Below, piece after piece: positions 25,001 to 34,559 of a DNA stretch of 64,000 bases. The first letter of the stretch is position 1, and every line of letters starts with the position of its first letter. A model generated the notes under the pieces. That model was not told the DNA's origin, ran no database searches, and saw only the letters and a list, made by a program, of their open reading frames with translations. The stretch is from Hydractinia symbiolongicarpus (Eukaryota > Cnidaria > Hydrozoa > Anthoathecata > Hydractiniidae): NCBI RefSeq assembly GCF_029227915.1, contig NC_079879.1, positions 22,088,501-22,152,500 on the forward strand, given 5' to 3'. The position numbers and the translations under genes are program-made.

Positions 25001-25090
25001 TTATTAGAACAGTTTCTTGTTTATGTGAGTGTAAAAAGTTTGTTCTTTACTGACCATGAGGCCATTACAATTTCTCTTAGAAATAAATAG
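19007..25090 (+). CDS. Helentron-type Rep-helicase with N-terminal cysteine-protease-like domain and C-terminal endonuclease
   Basis: Single intronless frame of 2027 residues, no breaks. Domains in order: (1) residues ~22-185, papain-fold protease of OTU/C76 type with GKQCACCSLYAV (Cys near 30-33) and LFDSHSRN (Asp145, His147); (2) ~205-290, Lys-rich 14-residue repeats like ATEENKQKAKKQ; (3) ~300-370, CxxC...CxxC zinc-binding region; (4) Helitron-like N domain and HUH Rep, SPHIHAFLWL with His796/His798, and Y2 motif KAVSYMCSYFSK with Tyr994/Tyr998; (5) Pif1-type helicase, Walker A GGAGTGKS (Lys1366), Walker B IIIDEIS, VGDLHQLPP and YVALSRV; (6) ~1825-2027 EEP nuclease, VCNVRSL, TETQL, VGDFNLKP, ILDHVYI, FTDHEAI. 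In known Helentrons Rep nicks and joins single strands, the helicase unwinds, and the AP-endonuclease-like domain is the diagnostic extra. All key residues appear intact. Confidence 0.93.
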   Translation: MKCKMSLLKITHGSFNQSHSMFGESAGKQCACCSLYAVSFSTRVKSPGNWNVNDIDFIITEADKLYKSLNKNTYLTVPDLPNSVPIFGSNVTITYLDKEYGLLSSYSIPRFLSNLNNSIGDGLLFFVKFICVAILPKKNCVYLFDSHSRNNCGQPTPDGFSSLMKFQRKRDLEIYLHTTYIDLTTVDEPYELQYISIDSDEEVSLSRLYSNKVNREKSRLRMATEANKEKCKIRHATDTNKEKAKKQHATEENKQKAKKQQATEHSRDQSRKRKATVSNKEKANTYNNADAKRKQKSAKTINDCILNFQKAIQNGPYYVCIVCNRSLYKKTVKLFSKNNYEVSLYYVFTDVLCFDSHAYICITCDKYLKKAEIPPQAVWNKLNIVDLPNEIQCLNRLEQILISKRILFKKIAVMPKGQQQKIKGAICNVPIQVEAVNNCLPQGIDSSGVLFVKLKRKLAYRGHVVFQSVRPELLNEALQYLKNFNSFYSDVLIRMDNITQEFLSLCDTDAMVDTNEFSVTVDIDDDNLEAENPLSMNCASSDEMCVIPNFQNPDDEVLDIAPGENKQPQSFFSDQYCEELAFPFLFPTGKFGYKVARPVYLTATKYFNQRLLNFSQRFSSNADYIFFAHYVMQQSNLFNQINIATKKVKGTITAGQLQINFHETVRSFICEGQGYQFMNSIKGTPAYWKHFLYDVLAMVKQLGLPSYFLTLSCADLRWDELVVIIGKLNNIDVSSNELDYFRRCSILNQNPVLTARHFQYRVENFFREILLHKSSPIGQVANYAIKVEFQFRGSPHIHAFLWLLDSPTLTNETTDSYTSFVDNTIRADLPDPLIEPELHNLVSQYQIHSHSNSCRKYKNIPCRFNYGRFFTDRTVIASPLPENMSDSEKLSLLSERTKVLKKVKLFIDENLDPSKPNYLSDSCKSIPEILLELHISEVDYYRVLAISPNQDFEIYYHRPPNSCFVNNYFAAGLLAWKANLDLQPVFNYYKAVSYMCSYFSKSENESSLAMKKAAEESENLNLPDRMRKLALAFLSHRQCSLQEAVYQVLPELWLRKCFPGIVFANTNLPDKRYRVCKSEEELEELPPDSTDVFKRNSLDRYMDRPNVTFKRGQYYMINNLCFAEFLAYYVLDTSKKLDIVNDYQPEVLLDDDEICNPLLRLPKSVPLMSSKEKLKRRNKKRVVRYHTPNPVNKAEEYAHHLLMLFYPFRKESDLLSEVGNSYVVKLNDPEVLSIVNENKARFEPWGDMVNNVLMNADFSPRTDQFAQQENDNVEENVVRDNEYQGEQAQGLNAAASSNAGHTSTQINLMSDDSINELIRSLNEKQRFLFDVINRWARRHVKNLSAEEVTENPPLHLFVTGGAGTGKSHLIKTISASVSKTLCYRSSCIEKPNLLLLAPTGVAAVNINGTTIHSALGISVESRGLTLHKLPDKKRCKLRQELSDVKGIIIDEISMVSNKLLLYVHQRLIEIFGCVSDFSKPFAGLTIILVGDLHQLPPVMQKPIYAEFSDELYNIYPLWRNFQMCELTEVMRQRGDTVLIDLLNNVRLGTLSSQDEHLIRSRFIDENSKHYPINALHIYAENEPARVHNARLLNSLNSALITIDAIDQVPKEVPSHVYERIQNLSQSRTGGLAFQLSLKIGAKAMLTSNIDIPDKLINGQIGTIVHVVAQNDSIKTIYVEFDNLNVGTSKIRSDRLAQQLNAVPIDRVTTEIRTNEKKLSSPVIKRTQFPLMLSWACTVHKVQGLSLQEVVISFNLLKQRSFNNGQMYVALSRVTSLQGLHLIGVFKSSAINVDDKAKKEYQYLRENQSLSFTTDLVAKESEHSILSLVVCNVRSLRKHCKDLSCDKTLSSSDIILCTETQLTNTENLTDIMIDGFKLTCNNDNEHRFSSLAMYYKNKIELLDHFKINGFSVLEVLNSHNLPLKIKILLLYKKKDMLVGQFLETLGYLSVSMNIDIVVGDFNLKPNALLEQTLNGYEQVVSEPTHLGGSILDHVYIKKSLLEQFLVYVSVKSLFFTDHEAITISLRNK

Positions 25091-25162
25091 ATTTACAAGA
25101 TTCTGGGGGAGGGTGTTGTGGGATGGTGGTTTTGAGTTTAGGTTTTGCACTGACAATTACAT

Positions 25163-25324
25163 AGGGCTTAAAATAACGGGCGGTCGTCACTGCAAAGAAG
25201 AGGCTTTTCAGAGCATTTTCAGTCCACAAGATGGCCTCGCCTTTTTGGAAATGCTCTGAAAAGTGAAATGCTCTGAAAAGTCTTTTCTCCACAGTGATGA
25301 CGTCCTGTTATTTTAATAAGCCCT
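25163..25324. mobile_element. 162-bp MITE
   Basis: Begins AGGGCTTAAAATAACGGGCG and ends with an imperfect complement, GTCCTGTTATTTTAATAAGCCCT (last 23 bases of the span). Internal ATGCTCTGAAAAGT repeats occur. It lies 72 bases after the Rep-helicase stop, inside the 16.6-kb element. No coding capacity. Confidence 0.65.
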
Positions 25325-25347
25325 GAAGTAGTCAAGTAAGGATTCGA

Positions 25348-25353
25348 AATAAA
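25348..25353 (+). promoter_or_regulatory. Possible polyadenylation signal of the Rep-helicase gene
   Basis: AATAAATAAATAA begins at 25348, about 260 bases after the stop and just beyond the MITE. It is the first clear canonical hexamer downstream. Position suggests but does not prove use. Confidence 0.35.
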
Positions 25354-27969
25354 TAAATAATATGATGTGATTGTGGAAATAAGAGTGAGTGTCTGCTCAA
25401 CACTTTTTGAGACATTGATTTCAAAGCACTTTTTTGTTTTACCACCACCTACAATGAGAGGCTACTTACTTTATATGTGTAGAGATATGCATGGCATTGA
25501 TAAAAATAATGCTAATGTTGATTTTATTTTGTGATACTGTATAGTTCATTGTAATGTTTATTCTCTTTCTAATTTAAAGTAAGTAATAAGCCTTCTAATT
25601 GTTTTTACAATAATTATGTATTTTTCGTTTATAAAACTCTCGATAACTAGAACTCTGAAGGAGTATTTGGGTTATTGAGAGGGAGTTGCACTGTGGGACC
25701 ATCCATTTAGTACGTACGCATCTAAGTGGGGAGGGGATCTGATAAATGCGTACATCTATTGTTTGAATGACATCACTTCTATTATTTTCTGCGTACTATG
25801 GGGGGAGGGTTTTTTTTTGCGTATATACTTTGTGGATGCTCCTTATATTAAATTACTTTTTAGTATATGTATTTGAATGTTATTAGAAAATCTTTGTAGA
25901 AATTCTCCAACGATATACAAATCTAATAGACAATTGAAATAATAATAACATTCACTTCGAAATGGCAATAGACTTTTAACTCACGTATCTCAAAGAATTG
26001 GATAACGAAACTTAAAACTGAAATCCACTTTGAAATAAATGTTGCTGGTTTTCAAATTGAAACTGTTGAAATTGTCAAATTGAAAGTGCTGTTTCGAATT
26101 AAAAGATTTTGTTATATGGATATACCTACACAATGTTGTCATTGGATAACCATACCTTACACAAAGCAATGTTTCCTGTAAGTACCATATACTTCACCAA
26201 TTCGCGAAATATAAAAAATCCCAAAATTTCGATTCACAAAATTTTTTCTCCCAACAATTTATTCCTTTAAAATACCACATTTTTGTCAAAAAGTTGATTT
26301 TGGAAAATACTTTTAATGCAATGGCTTTGAAAACAATGAAAATTTTGAAAAAGCTGTTTCCGTTCTTAATATAGCTTAGTTTAAAGTTTATGTAGTTTGC
26401 AAAATACAGGTATGTATTTTGTATAGGTTATAAAAAAATTTGTAATGACACCCATTTTCTTAATAAATTATTATAAAGCCAAGACAAAAAGCTAGTGAAC
26501 GAATTATATAAAATTTCGGCAGATTACGATGTTTCAATCAGAAGTTATAGCCCTGTCAGCCCAGAGAACTTGGGAACAAAAACAGCTTTTTCAAAAGCCT
26601 ATATGAACCCATTGTTTTCAATTTGGAATCCCTCAAATCTTTATTATTTGCTTCTTTTGTTTATATCTCACCCCCGGATATGCGTATATGCGTATATATT
26701 CTCTTTTTCTCGTTTGTTGAATAATTTATCAAAATAAGTTTAAAAACGATTGCTTTTACTTTTTTAGAGTTAAAGATATGATTAATCAATAATACAAAAA
26801 CAAGTATTCCAGCTCTGTGTGATAGCTAAACGAAGCCACCATCTTCATAATTCTACCTGCCAAGTGGTTTATGTATTGTTTCATTGATACCTGGTGAAGA
26901 AGGTCTATGTGATATTTATTATAGTAGAAGATGTCATTAAGACGACAACGCTTCGTTTTATTTCGTGAGTTGATGAAAAGAGAAATTTACCGCAGCAATT
27001 TTATACAAAATAAACGTACTCGGGAGTAAAATATAAAGCATACACTACTTCCATATAATCTATTTACTGGAAATCAGACTGTTTTGTCCGGCAATTTTTC
27101 CTATGCCAAATTCAATTAAAGCTCAAGGAAATGCAAGAGAAAGGAATCGGCAAGGAGTCTGTTCTCACTGTTTTATTTTCATGTTTAAATTTTATTCTTA
27201 CGAAAACCTATGAACAATTGTAATTGCGTTTTCTTTTGTTAAATCTATGAAAGCTAAAATCCGCACAACACGTGTTTTGATCCCTTCACCTGATTTGATG
27301 TAGATAATGACAGTTGCCATAAATACCCTAGAATCATGGATAGACGCCAGTGTCTGTATGCGGATAAGGCGTTTGGAATTAGAATTAGAATTCACCTGTA
27401 AGATTAATATATTAGATCGTTTATATTCACGAATAATCGATTCTACTCTATGCATTCAAAAAAATAATTTAGCCTTGCCTTGCGATTACTAATATTCTTT
27501 TTCCATAAAAAGGCTAAGTGTTGAGTAACTTGTAGAAAGATCATAAAATAGCTGCTCAAAGTCAGAACGTTGGAGGGTGTTTTTGTTATGGCTTTATTGA
27601 GGAAAATTTGATTGGCTTATTTTAAAATTAATATTTTTCGGGATTAATTTAGTGGCGAATTTATATTTGCGACTGCCAGCCATTCCAGACTGTACTTTAC
27701 GGATCTTATTTCAGCGATTTGGGGGCAAAACCGGAACAATTTAATGTCCGCTAAAACTTATGCCCTTAAGATAAGATAATAATACTCATGTCACTAAAGA
27801 ACTCTGGAAAGCTATTATGAAACGGGATGCCTCGCAATGGATTGATTTCAGACACAATACAATAATATTCCTAGTCAAAGATTTCCGTCTCTCCCATACG
27901 CATGGATATAAAGCTGGTTCTTCGCGCGAGACAAAAAAATCCTGGGAGCTAGAGGCAGGTTTAATAATA
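25354..27969. other. Non-coding interior of the 16.6-kb element
   Basis: AT-rich sequence with no supported gene. Short open frames (60-85 residues) show no recognisable domain. In particular I see no DDE/D transposase pieces here. Confidence 0.5.
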
Positions 27970-28323
27970 CTTTAATGAGATCAAATTTCGCGGTAATTAA
28001 ATTTCATTGAGATTTTGGCTTTATTCGGCAAATTACGCGAAATTTTATCCTTTCAAAAATTCAAGAAGAAGGGACCATCTGCGAAATTTAGCGTTACCAA
28101 AGTTTTAATTTGCTGTACGATCTAAAAAGATAGCGTTATTTCATTGGAAAACAACAAACAGGGCTTTTCGAATGAGAAAAAATGCTACTAAAGTAAAACT
28201 TCATAAAACGCGAAATTAAATCCCCGCGAAATATTTATGGATAATTTATCCGCGAAATTAAATCCCCGCGAAATATTTAAATTTCGCAGAAGAGTTCATC
28301 CGCGAAGTTTTATCCCATTAAAG
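27970..28323. mobile_element. ~354-bp MITE rich in CGCGAAAT motifs
   Basis: The left end CTTTAATGAGATCAAATTTC with GCGG pairs with the right end, whose complement reads CTTTAATGGGATAAAACTTC with GCGG. Inside, a ~28-bp unit GCGAAATTAAATCCCCGCGA plus AATATTTA occurs twice (from about 28210 and 28251). No coding sequence. Confidence 0.6.
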
Positions 28324-28699
28324 ACCAACCTCTTCCCCAGGGCTTTTTCTCTCGAAATTTCACTCGTTATCTACAGTCTCGCCCTTGTTTTCCGCTGGGC
28401 CATCTCAGGGCGTGGTTCCGCAGTCACATAACTATAACAGGGTGTTACTTATGTAATTAGATATTTGCACTGATCAATTCTTTACGAAAAAAAAATACTG
28501 TTTTACAAAAAAATGTCATCAGAAAGTTATTTAATTATTTAATTCTCATTCCATTTTTATAAAATCAGGCTATGGATATTCGTTTTTTTAAAAACATTTC
28601 TCCATACCTTCTCACAGTGCCCCCTTCATTGCATTCTCTACCCCCCACGACGAAGTAGCCAGATTGCTGGCTCTGTGCCACGTTTTTACCCTTTCAAAA

Positions 28700-30628
28700 A
28701 TGGACTCCAGCAAGAAGAGCAGTCAAAGTGGGAAAAGAGGGGCAAAAGACTCCTCCTCCAGTAGTAAAGACTCCTCCTCCAGTAGTAAAGACTCCTCCTC
28801 CAGTAGTAAAGACTCCTCCTCGAGTAGTTCGAGCGACGGTACGTTTAATCTTTTTTGATTTTATTATAAATTTCCCATATTACAAGACTATTGTCTTTAC
28901 CAAAAAAAACCTGTTCAAATTACCTCACGCCACCACCCACGTGTTTTGTTGCTCCACACGAGTTCTTACGTATGTCATTACTACTTTTTTAGTTTATTTC
29001 TGATAGATTTTAGCTGCTTAGTTTTTACCTTGCTTCGCATGTTTTTTTTCCTAAGAATCTGCTTTGGCCACCATCAAAAATATGTTATGTTCGCGTCCTG
29101 AAGACCCGGCAAAAATGAGTCGGTCGGTCGGTCGGGCGTATTTTTTCCCGGGATTTTCAGATGGGGGAAAAATTCGTTCCCAGGGCCAAAAAACAGTATA
29201 GCGCCACTCGACAGACCCTTTTTTCGCCGCCCTGTCTGTAAACTTGCCATGAGTACCCTAAAGATATTAATTTTTACGGGAATTAATTTTCGCGAGTTTT
29301 TGTCAATTTTGGGAAAATTAGTTCTCACAAATTTTTTTTTTCAAATATATATCGTTTGGATCAAAAAGTTTTTTCTGGGTTTTTTCCGACTTACCGACTC
29401 GGGTTTTTATTGCCAAAAGTGAGTCGGTCGGAGGACGCGAACATAACATATTTTTGATGGCGGCCTTTTAGAAAACTTTGCAAAAACAAAAACTTAAGCA
29501 AGGGGGTTTAAGGACATGTTAATTTCCTGGGATGAGGTATATTATAAAAGGTATTAGTAAAAATAAGCTTGACTTTTTCCCAAATTTGGAACCAGTGAAT
29601 CAGTTACCTTTTTCTTCTTAAATTCAGGTGCCTTGACATGTTACCTCCATGATCTCAGTCCAGTCAAAAGGGCAAGAAATAGCAGTGTTGGTTATTACAA
29701 TTTCACTGTCCAAACTGATGAAACTGTTCACCGTGGTGTGTCATTTCGAATGGATTTGAGGGATAAGATAGAAAAAGCAGCTGAATCGAAGAGTCCCGTA
29801 AAGTTGGTTAATTATAAACGCAAAGCGAACTGGAAAGATAACAGCCTCCAGGACATTGAAGTCAATAGAAACACCAGATTGGAGGAGTGTAAAGCTGGTT
29901 TCGCTCACAAAAACATCAAAAAGGATGTTGCCAAACGTCAAAAAATCAAAACTGTGCTTGATAGTGGTTATGATAAACAGATGGTTACTATAATAGGATA
30001 TATTGACATTGATAATGTGGCTATTTCAACTATGGATTCGTCTGCAAAAAGAACTGATACATTCGTTAACGATGACAGTGGGATTGTTTTGGTTTCCTTT
30101 TGGAATGAAATCGCAAATCAGCTGAGCACGAGTGGTACCTATGAATTACAAAATCTTTCCGTACGGGAGTTAAATTCAACCCCTGTTGAAACTGTTCTCA
30201 CTACAACCAGCGAATCATTGATCTTGCCCTGGACGAAAGGTAATGCAATAAAACAATCGTCTCCACCATATCAGCTAAAGAAGTCCTTGCATTTTCCCAT
30301 AAAAAGTGTTTCAATCAGCCAGAAGGTATATAAATGTCCTCGGTGTTTTACTCAAATTGAAGAATCTACGCTTGGACAAGATTTTTTTCGTTGCGCCAAA
30401 TGTAAAAATAGTACAAAATTTTCTTCGTTGTCATCAAATGTTACGATCCAGTTAATAACGAATGAAGGACAAGAAGTGGTTATGTATAGCACTCAGCTTA
30501 ACCAATATCTCCTAGCGAAAAGGGAAAGTGTTGAAGTTGACGATGAAGACCAAGTATGCAAGGTTTTGCTGTTGGATGAAAAATCTGTGATTTCTGTTAA
30601 TCACCGTAATGTTGTCATTGACTTCTAA
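28700..30628 (+). CDS. RPA-like OB-fold protein with C4 zinc ribbon
   Basis: Two exons, 28700-28838 and 29628-30628 (TAA), phase-matched at GACG|GT...AG|GTGCC; 379 residues. Residues 1-46 are Ser/Lys-rich with a DSSSSSK repeat encoded by a 21-bp tandem unit. The rest resembles RPA70 OB-fold segments: an N-terminal region (YLHDLSPVKR..YYNFTVQTD), a second with MVTIIGYIDIDNVAI and GIVLVSFWNEIA, then a zinc ribbon CPRC-x15-CAKC matching the layout of the RPA70 C-terminal DNA-binding domain. Likely role: binding single-stranded DNA. Plant Helitrons carry RPA70-like genes, so a partner role for the Rep-helicase 3.6 kb upstream is plausible inference. A 400-bp MITE lies in its intron. The exon-1 ATG has good context (AAAATGG). 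Confidence 0.75.
28748..28830 (+). repeat. 21-bp coding tandem repeat (Ser-rich leader)
   Basis: GACTCCTCCTCCAGTAGTAA plus A, about four units, encoding DSSSSSK in exon 1 of the RPA-like gene. The near-identical units suggest recent slippage expansion. Confidence 0.9.
29066..29465. mobile_element. 400-bp MITE in the RPA-like gene's intron
   Basis: The left end GGCCACCATCAAAAATATGT continues TATGTTCGCGTCC. The right end is its near-perfect complement, GGACGCGAACATAACATATT then TTTGATGGCGGCC. The inner part has GAGTCGGTCGG repeats in inverted orientation. Non-coding. Confidence 0.85.
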
Positions 30629-30636
30629 ACTTTAAA

Positions 30637-30642
30637 AATAAA
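30637..30642 (+). promoter_or_regulatory. Polyadenylation signal of the RPA-like gene
   Basis: AATAAA 9 bases after the stop codon of the RPA-like gene. A close canonical hexamer supports the gene end called at 30628. Confidence 0.5.
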
Positions 30643-32141
30643 CATTGCTTTTAAATTTCGATGCACTGCAAGCTTTGAAATTAACTATTGTACACCACAT
30701 ATATGTAGTACATTCTGTATAGTTGATAGATATGAACTGGAAGTTATAGATACACAGAAAGATCAGTTATTTCAAGTCTTGCAGTGCATATGCATGTTAC
30801 TGGTTAGCATTGCATTTTGTTACATTTTGTTACTTTTTTTTTCTGTTCATACATATGAACAAGCCTGGAGAAAGTTCAGTCCTTCATGGTTGATGTCTGA
30901 CGAATATTCAAGGCTTGTTCATAATGTATATAACTATAGTTTCACGACTTGCTTTGTTTTGTTTACTCCTTGCACCTGTGATTGAGTGTACTTTTTCTGT
31001 ATATAGTTTCCAGCCCAGACAAGTGATGTCTAACAGTTATTTCAAGGCTTATTTAAAGTAGTAAATGTGGAGCAGTAACTAACAAACAAAGTAACAAGAC
31101 ATGCTTTTGGCTTGCTTTGTATTAAGCCGTGAATATATTTGTTTTATGCTATACATATATACTAGTTATATAAGTGAAATAATCATCAATCATCACTGTT
31201 GGGGAGAGATTTTTCGAAGCATTTTTATCCTCCATATTTGGCTGGAAATTTCTCCTCAGTGATTATCAACAGTTATTTCAAGCCATCCATCTTTTTGGCA
31301 TATTTTCTGTATATAACCTTCAGCTGTAAAGCATTTTCTTGACAAAAACAGCTATATTTTTACTAGAAGTCATAATTCTAAACCCTATACAAATTTGACT
31401 GTTCCAGTCTAGCTCCAACAAGTCAGTCTGTAAATTTAAAACCCGATTTTCCCGGTTTTGATAGTTCGGCAAAACCTCTGAATCACGTCTGGGCTTTTAG
31501 ATGTCACAATGCTAACGCCTATACAAAATTGGTTGTCCTGGTCTGGCTCTAACATAAGTCGGTCCGTAAATTTAAAACTGGATTTGATAGCCACGCCCGG
31601 GGCTTTTATTTATCACACACAATTGCTCGGGCAAATCTTACCCAGGTCATCTATGACGTTTTTCAAAATTTAATCCAAATGTCCAAAAATGGTCACACGC
31701 ACGATAAACACTTCTGCAGCCTTATTGTGCGCATGACCATTTTTGGACAAGTGCACTAACTTTTTGCGAATGCACAAATTAAATTTTTGCCGTGTTTTGC
31801 TCAGATTAAATTTCGGCGGATCTGGATATTTTGGAAGTTTGCGTGAATTCGTTTTCGCGAATATGTGCAATGCATTATCACTTGCGTAGGCACATAAGTT
31901 CAAAATTTTTCGACACACTGCGATTTTGGTGAAAAATTATACCAAATGCTGAACGGGCCAAAGAAGATCATGTGCGTGCTGCAACCGTGTTCGCGCCATA
32001 AGGCTCTTGTTTAGGTGTTGAAATAATCAAATGACTTTTTTAAGCTATGAATCCAGGTGTGTTAAGTTTGCAAGTTAGTTGTAGCAGATTAAAGAGATTG
32101 TTTTAGAGTTATTAATAGCGAACATTTAAATTAAAGAAAAA
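30643..32141. repeat. Repeat-bearing spacer: ~130-bp direct repeat and a 70-bp inverted repeat
   Basis: About 31370-31450 and 31500-31580 are imperfect direct copies (CTATACAAATTTGACTGTTC against CTATACAAAATTGGTTGTCC, both leading to GT(C/G)CGTAAATTTAAAAC-type sequence). At 31680-31748, TGTCCAAAAATGGTCA faces ATGACCATTTTTGGACA. No gene recognised. Confidence 0.6.
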
Positions 32142-33914
32142 ATGAACATGTCACGGTAAGTGTTTTACATATCCTTTTTTTATTAGAACCATTTTACAAC
32201 AACAATGAGGCTGAAATTTTATGAAAAAAATAAGAACAGAATAAGAACAATGGCAAGGCATTCTCGTCCCCAGAGCTCTTTGAGATAAACTCGAAAGTTT
32301 ATCTCAAAGATAAACCTCATATATTCTTAATAATATTCTTAGCATGACTACACATGAAAACATATAATCAGCTTTAATATAATAAAATTGCTATAATTTT
32401 GTAGAGTATATTTTACTACAACGGACACATTACGTTGTTGCGGATAAAGAAGTTTAGTTTACTTGATATGAAAAAGTAGAGCCTGGACATCTTAGGATAT
32501 TCTTATTTTTTGATCCGTTTTTGTTATAAATGTTAAAAATGTAAAAAGCGTGTACACGCAATTTTATAAGAATTTACTTATAAGAATATATTTTATAGTC
32601 TCAACTTTTTGTTCTAAATAAGAAATTTTTATGATGCACACAATTTGATTAGAAATTTTTTAATGCATATATTTAAACTGAACTTCTTTATTTGTGTTCT
32701 TAAGATGATCTTAAAACGGTGTATTGTTCTTATTTTGTTCCTATTTTTCAACCATTCGCAGCCTCGTTTTCCTTTAAAAAAATGACATTTTTTTTTTTTC
32801 ATTTTCCACTTTTAGTTCTTTCGTCGTGTATGCGATCAAAGAGGACGACGTTAAGGTACACGCGATAAAAGGGGATGGACATTGCTGTTGTATGCCATAA
32901 AATTTGCGATGCAGATGAAAGGCATGCTCGCCATTCCATCCATACAAGGAATAATTGATATGATCCGATTTGAACTATTGAAAAATATCGATTTCTACGC
33001 TGAATTCATCGGAGATATCGACATACTACATCAGTTTGATGAATTTGCGCACTAAAAACGATACGATAGTGATATTGTGGACATGGTTCTACATGCTGCA
33101 AGTAACTGCTTCCGTTTAGCAATCAATGTTTACGTAAAGTACGGCGAGGAATATGTTCTACTAAACTTAAATAAAATAGTGCCAAGGAGAACGCAGTCAA
33201 ATGAGACCATCAACATTTTGAAATATAGAGATCACTATGATTTTTTAGAATTTGGTAAATTCTTTGAATATTTTCTGCAACCTAGATTCTAGATCTTTTT
33301 TCAAGCAGAAAATCAAAAATGAAACACGAACGTAAAATTTTAAAAACCTGGGAACGAGGTTGTATATCATGCTTTATTGCTTTTTATTTTATGGTTGTTG
33401 CAGTTACATTAAACCAAGCAATTGAAAGTGATGAGGCAGGTGAGTATTTGTACAAAGTTGCAACAGCAAAAAAGCAAAAATAAATATCCTAGCAGATTTT
33501 AACAAGGAAGCTAATCCGGGACGGAAGAAATCAAAATCCACTCGAAGAAGAAGGGTCCTGCTAATTTGAAATCAAACGCCAATGCAGTTTTACGTCAATC
33601 CAGTGCAAGTAAATTCAACTACTAATGGTGGCGCATCAACAACAACAACTACTACAACTGCAACTTCAGCAACTACCACATCTACTCCTACAGCAGCGAA
33701 AATATCTGCGAGTACAAATACACCTACAACTACAGGTATCACAAAGAATTTAGTAAATCAGCCTTCTGAACCAGATCCTGCTCCACACTGTTACCAGCTG
33801 ACATTGCTAAAATGTTGTCACAAGAACGTAACATGCTGTTATGGTTGTGGTGGACGATACGGAAAGCCTGAAGAACCAAATGATTTGATTTTAGTCCGAA
33901 GTCGAAGGAGTTAA
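32142..33914 (+). pseudogene. Broken OTU-domain gene with Cys-rich C-terminal motif
   Basis: A short first exon, 32142-32155 (MNMSR), splices in phase to 32816. The frame reads SFVVYAIKEDDVK then AIKGDGHC, the OTU catalytic-cysteine signature. One base is missing after the Cys codon, shifting the frame; the next frame continues LLYAIKFAMQMKG, then RFELLKNIDFYAEFIGD. An in-frame TAA at 33052 follows, then KRYDSDIVDMVLHAASNCFR and ILKYRDHYDFLEF, stop near 33292. Farther on, 33582-33914 encodes a Thr-rich stretch then LLKCCHKNVTCCYGCGG and PNDLILVRSRR, a Cys-rich motif I associate with OTU-fused proteins of mobile elements. The breaks suggest an inactive cargo gene. Joining the two halves as one gene is inference. 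Confidence 0.6.
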
Positions 33915-34559
33915 CTCAATTGGCCGACTTTACGCGCGTGTATTATCATCTAAAACAGTCTTGGTTTTCGAAATATGATAATTTTTTTCACGTTTCGTCA
34001 ATATTAGTACCGGATGACTTACGGCACATCTAAGTGCAAGGCACAAAACTCTTTGAAAATCAATCGGCATACTTTATATATTATTACATTTAAACTTTAA
34101 AATCTTTTGTTTACTTTTTATGCATATACTTTACACTCTTTTGTTCACAAGATGAAGAACTTTAACTTTATAAAAACCCTAACACTGTTTGCCAGTGTGA
34201 TATCAACAAAAAATACTGCATTCAGATTCTCCTCTTCGTTTAAAAAATGGTGTTCATGATTCGTGACACAACGCTTTGTGTATGATATCGATTTTACCTT
34301 TCTTTTTTTTACAATTTTTAATATTCTTTTTTACAGTTTCTGTTATATTCTTTGTTCAACGTGTTTATATTTTTGAAATACGCCTTGTGTATGAATTTTA
34401 TTTTTCATCTTTTTTTTAGAAATTCTGTTCATTCTTTGTTCAAACGTGTATATAACACACATTGGGGAATGACTACCATCGACTTATCATATTTTCCATC
34501 CAAACGGTCCTGATTTTACACATCCGATACACAGTCCCGCGAAACTCATAAAATATTCA

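Noticed and set aside
25090-25324. The 162-bp inverted repeat just after the Rep-helicase as the Helentron 3' terminus
   Set aside because: It has two inverted ends like a MITE rather than a single 3' hairpin, so I treat it as a nested insertion. The Helentron's own ends remain undefined.
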